Shown: in pieces, positions 18,233-27,325 of the stretch | Numbering within the stretch: the first letter of the stretch is position 1 | How the letters are laid out: every line of letters begins with the position of its first letter | From: Acidovorax sp. Leaf160 | Lineage (GTDB): Bacteria > Pseudomonadota > Gammaproteobacteria > Burkholderiales > Burkholderiaceae_C | Assembly: GCF_001424265.1 (NCBI RefSeq) | Contig: NZ_LMOV01000012.1 | Location: forward strand, 94,168-158,167 | Length of the DNA: 64,000 nucleotides | Direction: 5' to 3' | Position numbers and translations under genes: made by a program | The notes under the pieces: generated by a model | Databases searched by the model: none | The model's input: the letters and a program-made list of their open reading frames with translations, nothing else | Told to the model about the DNA's origin: nothing

Positions 18233-20920
18233 ATGAACGCACCCCTGCCGCTCCACGCCCTGGCCCTCCAGCCCGAAGCTGCCCCCGACACCGACCCGCA
18301 GGAAACCGCCGAATGGCGCGACGCCTTCCTGGCACTGGTGGCCGCCCACGGCCCGGAGCGCGCCCGCTTCGTGCTGGATGAACTGGCCGCGCTGGCCCGC
18401 CAGCAGCGCACCGGGTGGCAGCCCACGCTGAACACGCCTTACGTGAACACGGTGCCGGTGGAAGCGCAGCCAGTGTTTCCGGGCGATCTGGCGATCGAGG
18501 AGCGGCTGGCCTCGCTGATGCGCTGGAATGCGCTGGCGATGGTGGTGCGCGCCAACCAGGCCGAGATGGGCGGATCGAGCGAACTGGGCGGCCATGTCGC
18601 CAGCTACGCCAGCGCGGCCGACCTGTTCGAGGTCGGCTTCAACCACTTCTTCCGCGCCCGCGAAGGCACGGCGGCAGGGCAGCACCGGGGCGACCTGGTG
18701 TTCTTCCAGCCGCACAGCGCGCCGGGCGTCTATGCGCGGGCGTTTCTGGAGGGGCGCCTTTCCGAGCGCGACCTGCAGCACTACCGCCAGGAGATCACCG
18801 CGCCGAACGAGGGCGCAGCGGGCCTTTCGAGCTACCCGCATCCCTGGCTCATGCCCGACTTCTGGCAGTTCCCGACCGGCTCGATGGGGATCGGCCCGAT
18901 CAGCAGCATCTACCACGCGCGCTTCATGCGCTACCTCACGCACCGCCAGTTGCTCGACTGCCAGCAGCGCAAGGTCTGGGGCGTGTTCGGCGACGGCGAG
19001 ATGGACGAGCCGGAAAGCATGAGCGCGCTGACGCTGGCCGCGCGCGAGGGGTTGGACAACCTCGCCTGGGTGGTCAACTGCAACCTGCAGCGGCTCGATG
19101 GCCCGGTGCGCGGCAATGGCCGCATCGTCGATGAGCTGGAGCGGCTCTTCGCCGGCGCGGGCTGGAACGTGGTCAAGCTGCTGTGGGGCAGTGACTGGGA
19201 TGGCCTGTTCGCGCGTGACCTGACCGGAACCCTCGCCCGCACGCTGGGCGGCACGGTCGATGGGCAGATGCAGACCTTCGCCGCCAAGGACGGCCGTTTC
19301 AACCGCGACCATTTCTTCGGCCAGTCGCCCGAACTGGCGGCGCTGGCCCAGGGCCTGACCGACGAGCAGATCGATCGCCTGAAGCGCGGCGGGCACGACC
19401 TGGTGAAGATCCACGCCGCCTATGCCGCGGCGGCCGCGCACCGCGGGCAGCCCACCGTCATCCTGGCGCACACCAAGAAGGGCTATGGCATGGGCGCGGC
19501 GGGGCAGGGCAAGATGACCACGCACAGCCAGAAGAAGTTCGACGAGGGCGACCTCATCGAATTCCGCAACCGCTTCAACCTGCCCTTGAGCGATGCACAG
19601 GCCACCGGCCTGGCTTTCTACCGCCCGGCGGAGGACAGCCCGGAGATGCAGTACCTGCATGCGCACCGCCAGGCGCTGGGCGGGTCGCTGCCGCGCCGCG
19701 AGACCGCTTGCGACGCCGTCCCCGTGCCGCCCCTGGCGCAGTACGCGCAGTTCGCGCTGCAGGCGCAGGGCAAGGAGATGAGCACGACGATGGCCTTCGT
19801 GCGCATGCTGGGGGCGCTGCTGAAAGACGGGCAGCTGGGACCGCGCATCGTGCCCATCGTGGCCGATGAGGCGCGCACCTTCGGCATGGCCAACCTGTTC
19901 AAGCAGGTGGGCATCTACAGCAGCGTGGGCCAGCGCTATGCGCCGGAGGACATCGGCTCGGTGCTGCCGTACCGCGAGGCGCTGGATGGCCAGATCCTGG
20001 AAGAGGGCATCAGCGAAGCCGGCGCCATCGCCAGCTGGACGGCTGCGGCCACCAGCTACAGCGTGCATGGCCTGGCGATGCTGCCGTTCTACATCTACTA
20101 CTCCATGTTCGGCTTCCAGCGGGTGGGCGACGCCATCTGGGCCGCCGCCGACCAGCGGGCACGGGGTTTTCTGCTGGGCGCCACGTCGGGCCGCACCACG
20201 CTCGGCGGCGAAGGGCTGCAGCACCAGGACGGCTCCAGCCACCTGGTGGCCGCCACCATCCCGAACTGCAAGGCCTATGACCCGGCCTATGCGGGCGAGC
20301 TGGCCGTCATCGTCCATGCCGGGATGCGCGAGATGCTGGTCGAGCAGCAGGACGTCTTCTACTACGTCACGCTGATGAACGAGAACTACGCCCAGCCCGA
20401 CCTGCCGGCGGATGCCGAGGCCGGCGTGCTGCGCGGTTGCTATGTTTTCGATAGCTGGAGGCATACGACAGATGAGCGCGAGCGCCAGATATCGCCTGAA
20501 AAGTCGGTCACGCTGCTGGGTTCCGGCGCCATCCTGACCGAGGTGGTGCATGCCGCGCGGCAACTGGCGGCCGAGGGCGTGGACGTGACGGTCGTCAGCG
20601 TGACCAGCTGGAGCGAGCTGGCCCGCGACGGCATCGCCTGCGAACAGCGCGCCCTGGCGGGCGAGGCTGCCGGCGGCATGCCGTGGATTGCCCAGGTGCT
20701 GGCGAACACCAGCGGCCCGGTCATCGCCGCGACCGACTATGTGCGCGCCGTGCCGGAAAGCGTGCGCGCCTTCCTGCCGGCCGGGCGCCGCTATGTCACG
20801 CTGGGCACCGACGGCTTCGGCCGCAGCGACACCCGCGCGGCGCTGCGCCGCTATTTCGGGGTGGACGCCGCGCACGTCGCGCGGGTGGCGCGGCAGTGCC
20901 TGGGCATTCCAGCCGCCTGA
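18233..20920 (+). CDS. Pyruvate dehydrogenase E1-like, homodimeric (mdeB-like)
   Basis: This 895-residue thiamine-diphosphate enzyme is of the AceE family. The ThDP motif starts at VFGDGEMDEPES near residue 250 and ends with the NCNLQRLDGPVRGNG segment; the conserved HTKKGYGMG lies near residue 415. It decarboxylates a 2-oxoacid and passes the acyl group to an E2 lipoyl domain. No aceF or lpd is adjacent, and the divergent Lrp-type regulator suggests an mdeB-like role on 2-oxobutanoate rather than the main pyruvate complex. Residues 735-756 (GCYVFDSWRHTT and following) are not family-like: they are encoded by a copy of the dispersed repeat that lengthens a loop by about ten residues. Confidence 0.88.
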   Translation: MNAPLPLHALALQPEAAPDTDPQETAEWRDAFLALVAAHGPERARFVLDELAALARQQRTGWQPTLNTPYVNTVPVEAQPVFPGDLAIEERLASLMRWNALAMVVRANQAEMGGSSELGGHVASYASAADLFEVGFNHFFRAREGTAAGQHRGDLVFFQPHSAPGVYARAFLEGRLSERDLQHYRQEITAPNEGAAGLSSYPHPWLMPDFWQFPTGSMGIGPISSIYHARFMRYLTHRQLLDCQQRKVWGVFGDGEMDEPESMSALTLAAREGLDNLAWVVNCNLQRLDGPVRGNGRIVDELERLFAGAGWNVVKLLWGSDWDGLFARDLTGTLARTLGGTVDGQMQTFAAKDGRFNRDHFFGQSPELAALAQGLTDEQIDRLKRGGHDLVKIHAAYAAAAAHRGQPTVILAHTKKGYGMGAAGQGKMTTHSQKKFDEGDLIEFRNRFNLPLSDAQATGLAFYRPAEDSPEMQYLHAHRQALGGSLPRRETACDAVPVPPLAQYAQFALQAQGKEMSTTMAFVRMLGALLKDGQLGPRIVPIVADEARTFGMANLFKQVGIYSSVGQRYAPEDIGSVLPYREALDGQILEEGISEAGAIASWTAAATSYSVHGLAMLPFYIYYSMFGFQRVGDAIWAAADQRARGFLLGATSGRTTLGGEGLQHQDGSSHLVAATIPNCKAYDPAYAGELAVIVHAGMREMLVEQQDVFYYVTLMNENYAQPDLPADAEAGVLRGCYVFDSWRHTTDERERQISPEKSVTLLGSGAILTEVVHAARQLAAEGVDVTVVSVTSWSELARDGIACEQRALAGEAAGGMPWIAQVLANTSGPVIAATDYVRAVPESVRAFLPAGRRYVTLGTDGFGRSDTRAALRRYFGVDAAHVARVARQCLGIPAA
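20439..20479 (-). repeat. Dispersed 41-nt element, copy 3, inside the aceE-like gene
   Basis: Read on the minus strand the core is GCGC-N20-GCTAT-N7-ATAGC, and the typical left flank CTGGCGCT and TTTTCAGG lies at 20480-20502. It is translated in frame as part of a loop just before VTLLGSGAIL, where E1 enzymes normally have a short, variable segment. Confidence 0.8.
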
Positions 20921-20942
20921 TTTCGAGCCAAAACGGGCTGCA

Positions 20943-20983
20943 GCGCTTGATCTGCAAGGGGCTTATGCTATAAATGTGATAGC
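20943..20983 (+). repeat. Dispersed 41-nt element, copy 4, across the LysR gene end
   Basis: The core is complete, and the left arm AGCGCTTG can pair with CAAGGGGCT. It lies between the convergent aceE-like and LysR genes. The LysR stop codon (TAG, 20970-20968) is made from the GCTAT box, and its last four residues are encoded by the element. Confidence 0.85.
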
Positions 20984-21924
20984 GTCTGTGGCGCGGGCCG
21001 ATCGACCGAGCGCGTGATGTGTTCCACGAACAGCTGCACCGCCTCGGCCGCGTTGTCGCGGCTCCAGACCACGCCCACCGGGCCGAAGCGGATGGCGCGG
21101 TCCAGCGGCAGGATGCGCAGCGTGCCCAGCGCGGCCTGGTACTCGGCCATGGCTTGCGAACAAACGCCGACATAGTCGCCCTGGTGCACCAGCGCCTGCA
21201 GGGTGGTGATGGCCGCGGTCTCCACCTTGGGCAGCAGCCAGGGCACGCCGCTGTCGAGCAGGGCGGTGTCCAGCTGCGATCGCATCAGCGTGCCCTTGGG
21301 CGGCATTATCCAGCGCTCCTGCAGCAGGTCGGCCAGCCGCACGGGGCCGGCGGCATCCCAGAACCGGCTGGCCCGGCCCACCACCAGGCAGACGTTGTCC
21401 TCGAACAGTTCGCGGTGCTGCAGGCGCGGGTGGTGCGCCCGGGCGTCGAGCGAGCCCACCACCACGTCGAGCTGCTTGTTTGCCAAGCCTTCGAGCAGAT
21501 GGCCGAACGGGCTTTCCGAAACGGTGACCGAGATGTGCGGGTGCAGCGCCTGGAATTGCGCGAGCGCCTGCGGCACCCCCCGCGCCACGCCCGCCCACAC
21601 GCTGCCGATGTGCAGGCGGGCCGTGCGGCCCTCGGCCACGGCGCCCAGTTCCAGTTGCGTGCGGGAGATGTCGCCCAGCACGCTCACCGCCAGCCGTTTC
21701 ATGATCACGCCGGCCGCCGTCAGCTGGATGCGCCGCCCGCGCGTGACCAGCGGCATGCCCACCAGCTCTTCCAGATCGGACAGCCAGTGCGAAATGGCCG
21801 ACTGGGTCATGTGCATGCGAACGGCAGCCTCGGTCAGCGTGCCGGCCTCGTCTAGCACCAGAAAGGATTCGAGATGCCGGATCTTCAGGCGCCGCGCCCA
21901 AGCCACTTGTTCATAGGAAAGCAT
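20968..21924 (-). CDS. LysR family transcriptional regulator
   Basis: This 318-residue protein has a LysR winged helix-turn-helix (IRHLESFLVLDEAGTLTEAAVRMHMTQ, then SAISHWLSDLEE) and a two-lobed effector domain. It is divergent from a Bug-type receptor and gamma-glutamyltransferase pair with 133 nt between the starts, so it most likely controls them. A regulatory target of glutamyl or carboxylate compounds is inferred from that context only. The C-terminus (RPAPQTLSHL) runs into the dispersed repeat, which supplies the stop codon. Confidence 0.9.
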   Translation of the reverse strand: MLSYEQVAWARRLKIRHLESFLVLDEAGTLTEAAVRMHMTQSAISHWLSDLEELVGMPLVTRGRRIQLTAAGVIMKRLAVSVLGDISRTQLELGAVAEGRTARLHIGSVWAGVARGVPQALAQFQALHPHISVTVSESPFGHLLEGLANKQLDVVVGSLDARAHHPRLQHRELFEDNVCLVVGRASRFWDAAGPVRLADLLQERWIMPPKGTLMRSQLDTALLDSGVPWLLPKVETAAITTLQALVHQGDYVGVCSQAMAEYQAALGTLRILPLDRAIRFGPVGVVWSRDNAAEAVQLFVEHITRSVDRPAPQTLSHL

Positions 21925-22057
21925 GAGCAGATGCTAATGGAACCATCGGGCGAATTCGCTGGTGCCGTTGTCGATGGACTCGAATAATGCGAGCAAGACA
22001 GTCGCTCTCTGCCCAGAAGTGGCTCCTTCCACCCGCATGCATCGGAGATTGCCCACC

Positions 22058-23059
22058 ATGAATAAACGTTCCTGCCTCGCGAAGATCGCGGCCACGGCGC
22101 TGGCCTGGGGTGCCCTGGGCGCCGCGCCGGTGTTGGCCCAGGCTGACGCCGCCGCCGGCTACCCGGGCACGCGGCCCGTCCGCCTGGTCGTGTCGCAGCA
22201 GGCGGGCGGCAGTTCCGACACCGTGGCGCGCCTCTGGGCCGAGCATGCGGGCAAGGCGCTGGGCGCCAACATCGTGGTGGAGAACAAGCCCGGCGCAGGC
22301 GGCATCATTGCCGCGCAGCAGGTGCTGAGCCAGCCCGCCGACGGCTACACGCTGATGTTCGGCGGCGTGTCGCAGATGGTGCTCAACAAGTTCGTCTATA
22401 AGCCCCTGCCGTACGACCCGGAGAAAGACTTCACCGGTGTCGGCATGCTCAGCACCGTGCCCTTCGTGCTGGTCGCCAACCCGGCCACGGGTTTCAAGAC
22501 GCTGGACGACCTGGTCAAGTACGCCAAGGCACACCCGGGCCAGCTCAACTTCTCGTCGTCCGGCCTGGGCAATTCGACCCAGCTGGCGGTGGAGCTGCTG
22601 CAGAGCAAACTGGCCATCTCGATGACCCACGTGCCGTTTCGCGGCGAGCCCGACGGCCTGATGGCCACCATTGGCGGCCAGACCCAGGTGATGGCCCCGG
22701 TGCTGGGCACGGCGCTGCCGCACATCAAGAGCGGCAAGGTGGTCCCGCTGGTGGTGCTGGCGCCCTCGCGCCTGGCCGAGCTGCCGGACGTGCCGGCCGC
22801 CAACGAACTCGGTGTGAAGGACTTCGACACCATGGGCTGGAGCGGCATCGTGGCGCGCGCCGGCACGCCGCCCGCCATCATCGCCAAGCTGCACGAGGGC
22901 ACGCAGTCCTTCCACGCCAGCCCCGACGTGCAGGCCAAGCTGAAGGGCATGAACGCCATTCCGATGGCCGGCCCCGCCAGCCAGCTGATGGAAGTGGCCC
23001 GCCGCGATGCCCAGGCCTGGGGCCCGGCGCTGAACGCCTTGAACCTGAGCGCCAAGTGA
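22058..23059 (+). CDS. Bug/TctC-type tripartite tricarboxylate receptor
   Basis: This 333-residue periplasmic binding protein has a signal peptide (cleavage near VLAQA, residue 26) and the Bug family pattern: PVRLVVSQQAGGSSDTVARL, NIVVENKPGAGG, NFSSSGLGNSTQLAVELL, and VPFRGEPDGLMA. These proteins bind small carboxylates or related solutes and feed TctAB-type membrane carriers. No tctA or tctB is adjacent, so it is one of the many orphan receptors of Burkholderiales. Its stop codon overlaps the next start (TGATGA), which couples it to the gamma-glutamyltransferase gene. Confidence 0.9.
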   Translation: MNKRSCLAKIAATALAWGALGAAPVLAQADAAAGYPGTRPVRLVVSQQAGGSSDTVARLWAEHAGKALGANIVVENKPGAGGIIAAQQVLSQPADGYTLMFGGVSQMVLNKFVYKPLPYDPEKDFTGVGMLSTVPFVLVANPATGFKTLDDLVKYAKAHPGQLNFSSSGLGNSTQLAVELLQSKLAISMTHVPFRGEPDGLMATIGGQTQVMAPVLGTALPHIKSGKVVPLVVLAPSRLAELPDVPAANELGVKDFDTMGWSGIVARAGTPPAIIAKLHEGTQSFHASPDVQAKLKGMNAIPMAGPASQLMEVARRDAQAWGPALNALNLSAK

Positions 23060-24711
23060 TGACGGCCGCGCTGCAGCACAAGGAGGCCATGGTTTCCTGC
23101 CCGCAGCCCGAGGCGGCGGAATCGGGCATCGAGATCCTGCGCGCGGGCGGCAACGCGGTCGATGCCGCCGTGGCCACCGCGCTGGCCCAGACCGTGGTCG
23201 ATCCGCTGATGTGCGGCATCGCCGGCTTCGGCACGGCGGCCGTCTACATGCAGGGCCCGGGCGGGCCGGCCGCGCACGAGTATTTCGATTTCCATGCGCC
23301 AGCGCCCTTCGCCTGCCGCGAAGACATGTGGGCCGACCGGCTGGAAGGCGAGACGCGGGACGGCTTCGGCTTCATCCTGAGGGGACGCGTCAACGACATC
23401 GGCCCGCAGTCCATCGCCACGCCGGCCACGCTGAAGGGGCTGGCGGCCATGCACCGCGCGCACGGCCGCCTGCCATGGCGCGACGTGGTGGCGCCGGCCA
23501 TCGGCTGGGCGACGGAAGGTTTCTTCGTGCGCCCCGGCATGCACGCCTTCTGGATCGACGAGCCCGCCATGGGCCGGGTCAGCAACCTCGACCGGCTGCG
23601 CTTCAGCGACGAAGGCCGGGCGCTGTACTGCCGCGCGGACGGTTCGCCCAAGCCCATCGGCACGCCGCTCGCCAACCCCGGCATGGCCGGCGTGCTGGCC
23701 CAGGTGGCGGAGGAGGGCATTGCGCCGTTCTACCAGGGTGAACTGGCGCGCCGCATGGTGGCGCATGTGCAGTCGCTGGGCGGCCTGCTGTCGATGGACG
23801 ACCTGGCGCGCTTTCAGGTGCGCCGCGCGGCACCGCTGGTGGGCCGCTACCGCGACCGCACGGTCACCACCAACCAGCCGCCGGGCGGCGGCGCCATGCT
23901 GCTGCAGATGCTGAACCTGCTGGAGAACTTCCCGCTGGCCGGCATGGAGCACAACGGCCCGGACTACCTGCGCCTGCTGAGCGAGGTGATGAAGCGCGCC
24001 ACGACCGACAAGGACCGCCACATCGGCGACCCGGCCTTCGTGGAGGTGCCGCTGGAGGCGTTGCTGTCCAAGGCCAACGCAGCGGGCTCGGCCGAGGCGA
24101 TCCGCGCCGGCGAGCGGCACCGCGTGGAGCGTGTGAACCCGGGCGCCCCGGTGCCGCGCGACACCACGCACCTGAGCGTGGTGGACGGCGAGGGCAACTG
24201 CGTGTCGATGACGCATTCGCTCGCCATGCCTTCCGGCGTCATCACGCCGGGCATGGGTTTCTTCTACAACGGCTGCATGGGCGTATTCGACCCCCGCCCG
24301 GGCCGCGCCGGCAGCATCCAGCCGGGCAAGAGCCGGTTCACGTCGTCGTGCCCGAGCATCGTGTTCGGCGCGGACGGCCGGCCCGAGATCGTGCTGGGCG
24401 CGCCCGGCGGCACGCAGATCGCCATGGGCGTGCTGCAGGTGCTGCTGAACATGATCGACCACGGCATGGGCATGCAGGAGGCCGTGTCGGCGCCGCGCTT
24501 TTCATCCACCAGCAATTCCATCGACGTGTGCAACCGCATCCCGCGCCATGTCACGCGGCAGCTGCAGGCCGAGGGGTATGAGGTGCTTCGCAACCCCTAC
24601 AACTACACCATCGGCTGGGTGCACGGCGTGCAGATCGCCGCGGACGGCCGGTTGCATGGCGGTGCCGACCCGGGGCGCGACGGCGTGGCGTATCGCACGC
24701 GGGTGGATTGA
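23059..24711 (+). CDS. ggt: Gamma-glutamyltransferase family protein
   Basis: This 550-residue Ntn-hydrolase has the autocatalytic threonine in PRDTTHLSVVDGEGN near residue 368, followed by SMTHS and the PSGVITPGMGF segment of the small subunit. Family members cleave or transfer gamma-glutamyl groups, for example from glutathione. No signal peptide is present (start MTAALQHKEAMVSCPQ), so this enzyme is predicted to be cytoplasmic, unlike E. coli Ggt. With a coupled binding-protein gene, uptake of a gamma-glutamyl compound followed by cytoplasmic hydrolysis is plausible but unproven. Confidence 0.88.
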   Translation: MTAALQHKEAMVSCPQPEAAESGIEILRAGGNAVDAAVATALAQTVVDPLMCGIAGFGTAAVYMQGPGGPAAHEYFDFHAPAPFACREDMWADRLEGETRDGFGFILRGRVNDIGPQSIATPATLKGLAAMHRAHGRLPWRDVVAPAIGWATEGFFVRPGMHAFWIDEPAMGRVSNLDRLRFSDEGRALYCRADGSPKPIGTPLANPGMAGVLAQVAEEGIAPFYQGELARRMVAHVQSLGGLLSMDDLARFQVRRAAPLVGRYRDRTVTTNQPPGGGAMLLQMLNLLENFPLAGMEHNGPDYLRLLSEVMKRATTDKDRHIGDPAFVEVPLEALLSKANAAGSAEAIRAGERHRVERVNPGAPVPRDTTHLSVVDGEGNCVSMTHSLAMPSGVITPGMGFFYNGCMGVFDPRPGRAGSIQPGKSRFTSSCPSIVFGADGRPEIVLGAPGGTQIAMGVLQVLLNMIDHGMGMQEAVSAPRFSSTSNSIDVCNRIPRHVTRQLQAEGYEVLRNPYNYTIGWVHGVQIAADGRLHGGADPGRDGVAYRTRVD

Positions 24712-24902
24712 TGTGCCAGTGCGGGGCGGTGGCGGTTGGTCACCGTCCCCACACACCGCTCGGGCCGAGCCCGTCGAAGCCAGGGCGCGGCCCAGGGCAG
24801 CCGTCCGCCCTCTCTGTGCGAATGGGGCGGCAGACCCGTTTCACTAGCAGAGGGTCACGCACGGCCCTGCCCGGCACCGGCACCGGCACCGGCAAACGCC
24901 TG

Positions 24903-25763
24903 TCAATCGCCCGTGCGAAAGAATGCGTCCAGCAGCGGCATGAGCGTAGGGAATTCCTCCGCGAACCGCTCGCGGCTGACGAAGTAGGCCTCGCAGGCCA
25001 CGGCGAAGAATTCGGCCGGGGCGGTGGCGCCGTAGCTGTCCAGCCAGGGTCGCTCGCCGCCGAAGCGCTCGGCGATGATGACTTTCTCGCGGAAGGCGTC
25101 GTAAGCCGGCGCCCAGGCGTCGCGCCACCGGGTGCGGGCCTCGCGCGTGTCGCGCGCGCCCATGAAGCCGGCGGGCAGCGGCGGGCAGCCGTCGGCATGG
25201 CCGCCCTGCATGTCCAGCTTGTGCACGAACTCATGGATCACCACGCTGGTGCCGCTTGCCTGGGCGATGCCTGCGGCATGCGCGAGGGGGCGGCCGGCGC
25301 CATCCACCGCCGGCCAGCTGAGCATGACGGGGCCGCGCTCCATGGCTTCGCCCAGCAGCACCTCGTCGTAGTCGTGCACCACGCCGGCCTCGTCCACCGC
25401 CTGGCGCCGCGCGAGCGCTTCGCCGGGATGCACCACGATGCCCACGAAGTCGTCATACCAGGCCAGCGCCCGGGCCGGGTCGCCCCAGTGCAGCAGGGGC
25501 AGGCAGGCCTGGGCGGCAATGGCGACAGCCATGGCATCGGTCACCTCGAAGCCGTGGGCACCGGTGAATTCCTTGCGTTGCAGGAAGAGCGCGCTCAGCG
25601 CACGCAGCTTGGACTGTTCCTCCGCACTCAGGCGGGCCAGAAAGGGGTAGCGCCGCACCGTCTGCAGCCACAGCGGCACGTCGATGTCGGGAACGGGAGC
25701 CAGGGTGGCGCGTACGCGGTTGGCCAGTCGGCGCAAGGCGTGGGGTAGGAGTGCGGCGGGCAT
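24903..25763 (-). CDS. mtfA: M90 family zinc metallopeptidase, MtfA-like
   Basis: This 286-residue protein has the HEFVHKLD zinc motif near residue 175 and the downstream AEFFAVACEAYF segment that supplies the third ligand, as in E. coli MtfA (about 265 aa). MtfA is a cytosolic peptidase that interacts with the glucose repressor Mlc in enterics; in this organism its partner is unknown. It starts 6 nt after the lpxH stop codon, so it is the last gene of the cluster. Confidence 0.9.
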   Translation of the reverse strand: MPAALLPHALRRLANRVRATLAPVPDIDVPLWLQTVRRYPFLARLSAEEQSKLRALSALFLQRKEFTGAHGFEVTDAMAVAIAAQACLPLLHWGDPARALAWYDDFVGIVVHPGEALARRQAVDEAGVVHDYDEVLLGEAMERGPVMLSWPAVDGAGRPLAHAAGIAQASGTSVVIHEFVHKLDMQGGHADGCPPLPAGFMGARDTREARTRWRDAWAPAYDAFREKVIIAERFGGERPWLDSYGATAPAEFFAVACEAYFVSRERFAEEFPTLMPLLDAFFRTGD

Positions 25764-25769
25764 GAAGCC

Positions 25770-26573
25770 CTAGCTGGGGGCGAGCGCGATGCGTTCCAAG
25801 CCCTGCCCGGTCAGCCGCAGCACGCCGGCGCGCGCGGGCTCTGCGTCCAGGTCCCAGTCGGTGAGCACGTGGCGCGTGAGGACGGGAGCCCCTGGGGCGC
25901 CCTGCGGATTCAGCACGTGGTCGGCCGGCAGGTGCGTGTGGCCGTGGATCAGCGCCTGGGCCCCGGCGGCCTGCAGCCAGGCCACCGCTGCGGCGGCGTC
26001 CACGTCGCCATAGAAACCGGTGCCGGACTGCTTGCGCGCCTCGCTCTCGGTGCGCACGCTGCGCCCCAGCGCCCGTCGCTCGGCGAGCGGGCGCGACAGC
26101 ACCTGGGCCTGCCACTGGGGGCTGCGCGCCGTGGCGCGGAAGCGCTGGTAGTCCACATCGTCGAGACACAGCGCATCGCCGTGCGACAGCAGCCAGCGCC
26201 GGCCGGCGAAGCCCAGCACCGTCGGGTCGTCCAGCACGGGAATGCCGGTGCGTTGAGAAAACCCCTCCGCCACCAGGAAGTCGCGGTTGCCGTGCATGAA
26301 GAAGAGCGGGGTGCGCAGCGCCGTGCGGCGCAGCAGCTCGCAGCATTCGGCCTCGAAGCTGCCGGACTCCTGGAGCGCATCGTCGCCCGGCCAGACCTCG
26401 AAGACGTCACCCAGCAGGAAGACGGCGTCGGCCGGCGTGGCGGCCAGGTAGCGGGCCAGGGCTTGCACCGTGGCCGGGTGGGCCGCGTCGAGGTGCAGGT
26501 CGGAGACGAAATCCACCATGCGCCAGCCGGCGGGCGCGACGAACTCGCGGGCGTCTGGCATGGGCGGATTCAT
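25770..26573 (-). CDS. lpxH: UDP-2,3-diacylglucosamine pyrophosphohydrolase
   Basis: This 267-residue calcineurin-fold enzyme cleaves UDP-2,3-diacylglucosamine to lipid X and UMP in lipid A synthesis, peripheral to the inner membrane. The metal motifs are intact: DLHLD, GDVFEVWPGDD, GNRDFL, SHGDALC and GHTHLP. It has a lid-like insertion around residues 140-175 as usual. The start could be 26573 or the ATG at 26561; neither has a strong ribosome site. The order ppiB-lpxH divergent from cysS is conserved with E. coli. Confidence 0.95.
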   Translation of the reverse strand: MNPPMPDAREFVAPAGWRMVDFVSDLHLDAAHPATVQALARYLAATPADAVFLLGDVFEVWPGDDALQESGSFEAECCELLRRTALRTPLFFMHGNRDFLVAEGFSQRTGIPVLDDPTVLGFAGRRWLLSHGDALCLDDVDYQRFRATARSPQWQAQVLSRPLAERRALGRSVRTESEARKQSGTGFYGDVDAAAAVAWLQAAGAQALIHGHTHLPADHVLNPQGAPGAPVLTRHVLTDWDLDAEPARAGVLRLTGQGLERIALAPS

Positions 26574-26736
26574 GGAAGGGGAATGAGGAGTCGCTCGCAC
26601 CGGGCCAGGGCGTCTGGACAAACGCGGCTCCCGGCGGGTCGAGAGGCCGCGCATCGGGCCATGCCCGCCGACGCCGCAGACCGGGCTGCCGGCGTCGTCC
26701 CCCCGTGGGGGAGGGCGCGAAGCGACTGAAGGGGGC

Positions 26737-27243
26737 TTAGATGGCCACGGCCTTTTCGATGATCACGTCGTCCTTCGGCACGTCGTCGTGGAAGCCCTTG
26801 CGGCCGGTCTTCACGGCCTTGATGGCATCCACCACTTCGGTGCCCTTGACCACCTTGCCGAACACGGCATAGCCCCAGCCCTGTGCGGAGGGCGCGGTGT
26901 GGTTCAGGAACCCGTTGTCGGCCACGTTGATGAAGAACTGCGCCGTGGCCGAGTGCGGGTCGCTGGTGCGGGCCATGGCCACGGTGTAGTTGGCGTTCTT
27001 CAGGCCGTTCTGCGCTTCGTTCTGGATCGGCGCATCGGTGCCCTTCTGGTTCATGCCGGGCTCGAAGCCGCCGCCTTGCACCATGAAGCCGGGGATCACG
27101 CGGTGGAAGATGGTGTTGTCGTAGTGGCCCTTCTTCACGTAGGAGAGGAAGTTTTCCACCGACTTGGGCGCCTTTTCGGCGTCCAGTTCGAGGGTGATGA
27201 CACCGTGGCCGGCGATGTGGAGTTCGACTTGGGGGTTGCTCAT
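26737..27243 (-). CDS. ppiB: Peptidyl-prolyl cis-trans isomerase B (cytoplasmic cyclophilin)
   Basis: This 168-residue cyclophilin catalyses proline isomerisation in the cytoplasm; there is no signal peptide. The active-site pattern is clear: [36 protein letters not shown], and AVFGKVVKG. Residues for substrate binding (Arg in FHR, Phe and Gln in QFFI) are present. It lies 82 nt downstream of a periplasmic paralogue, and the two are likely to be products of an old duplication. Confidence 0.95.
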   Translation of the reverse strand: MSNPQVELHIAGHGVITLELDAEKAPKSVENFLSYVKKGHYDNTIFHRVIPGFMVQGGGFEPGMNQKGTDAPIQNEAQNGLKNANYTVAMARTSDPHSATAQFFINVADNGFLNHTAPSAQGWGYAVFGKVVKGTEVVDAIKAVKTGRKGFHDDVPKDDVIIEKAVAI

Positions 27244-27325
27244 TGCAGTTCCTTGGTGGTTCGGGGAGGCTGCCCGGTGGGCAGGGTTGGAGAGAACGGT
27301 GGAAGGCCCGGTGTTCAGCCGGCCG

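Noticed and set aside
24752-24784. A stretch resembling the widespread extragenic sequence with TCGAAG and GGGC-GAGCC halves (24758-24782).
   Set aside because: Only one degenerate occurrence in the window, so no claim about a repeat can be supported.
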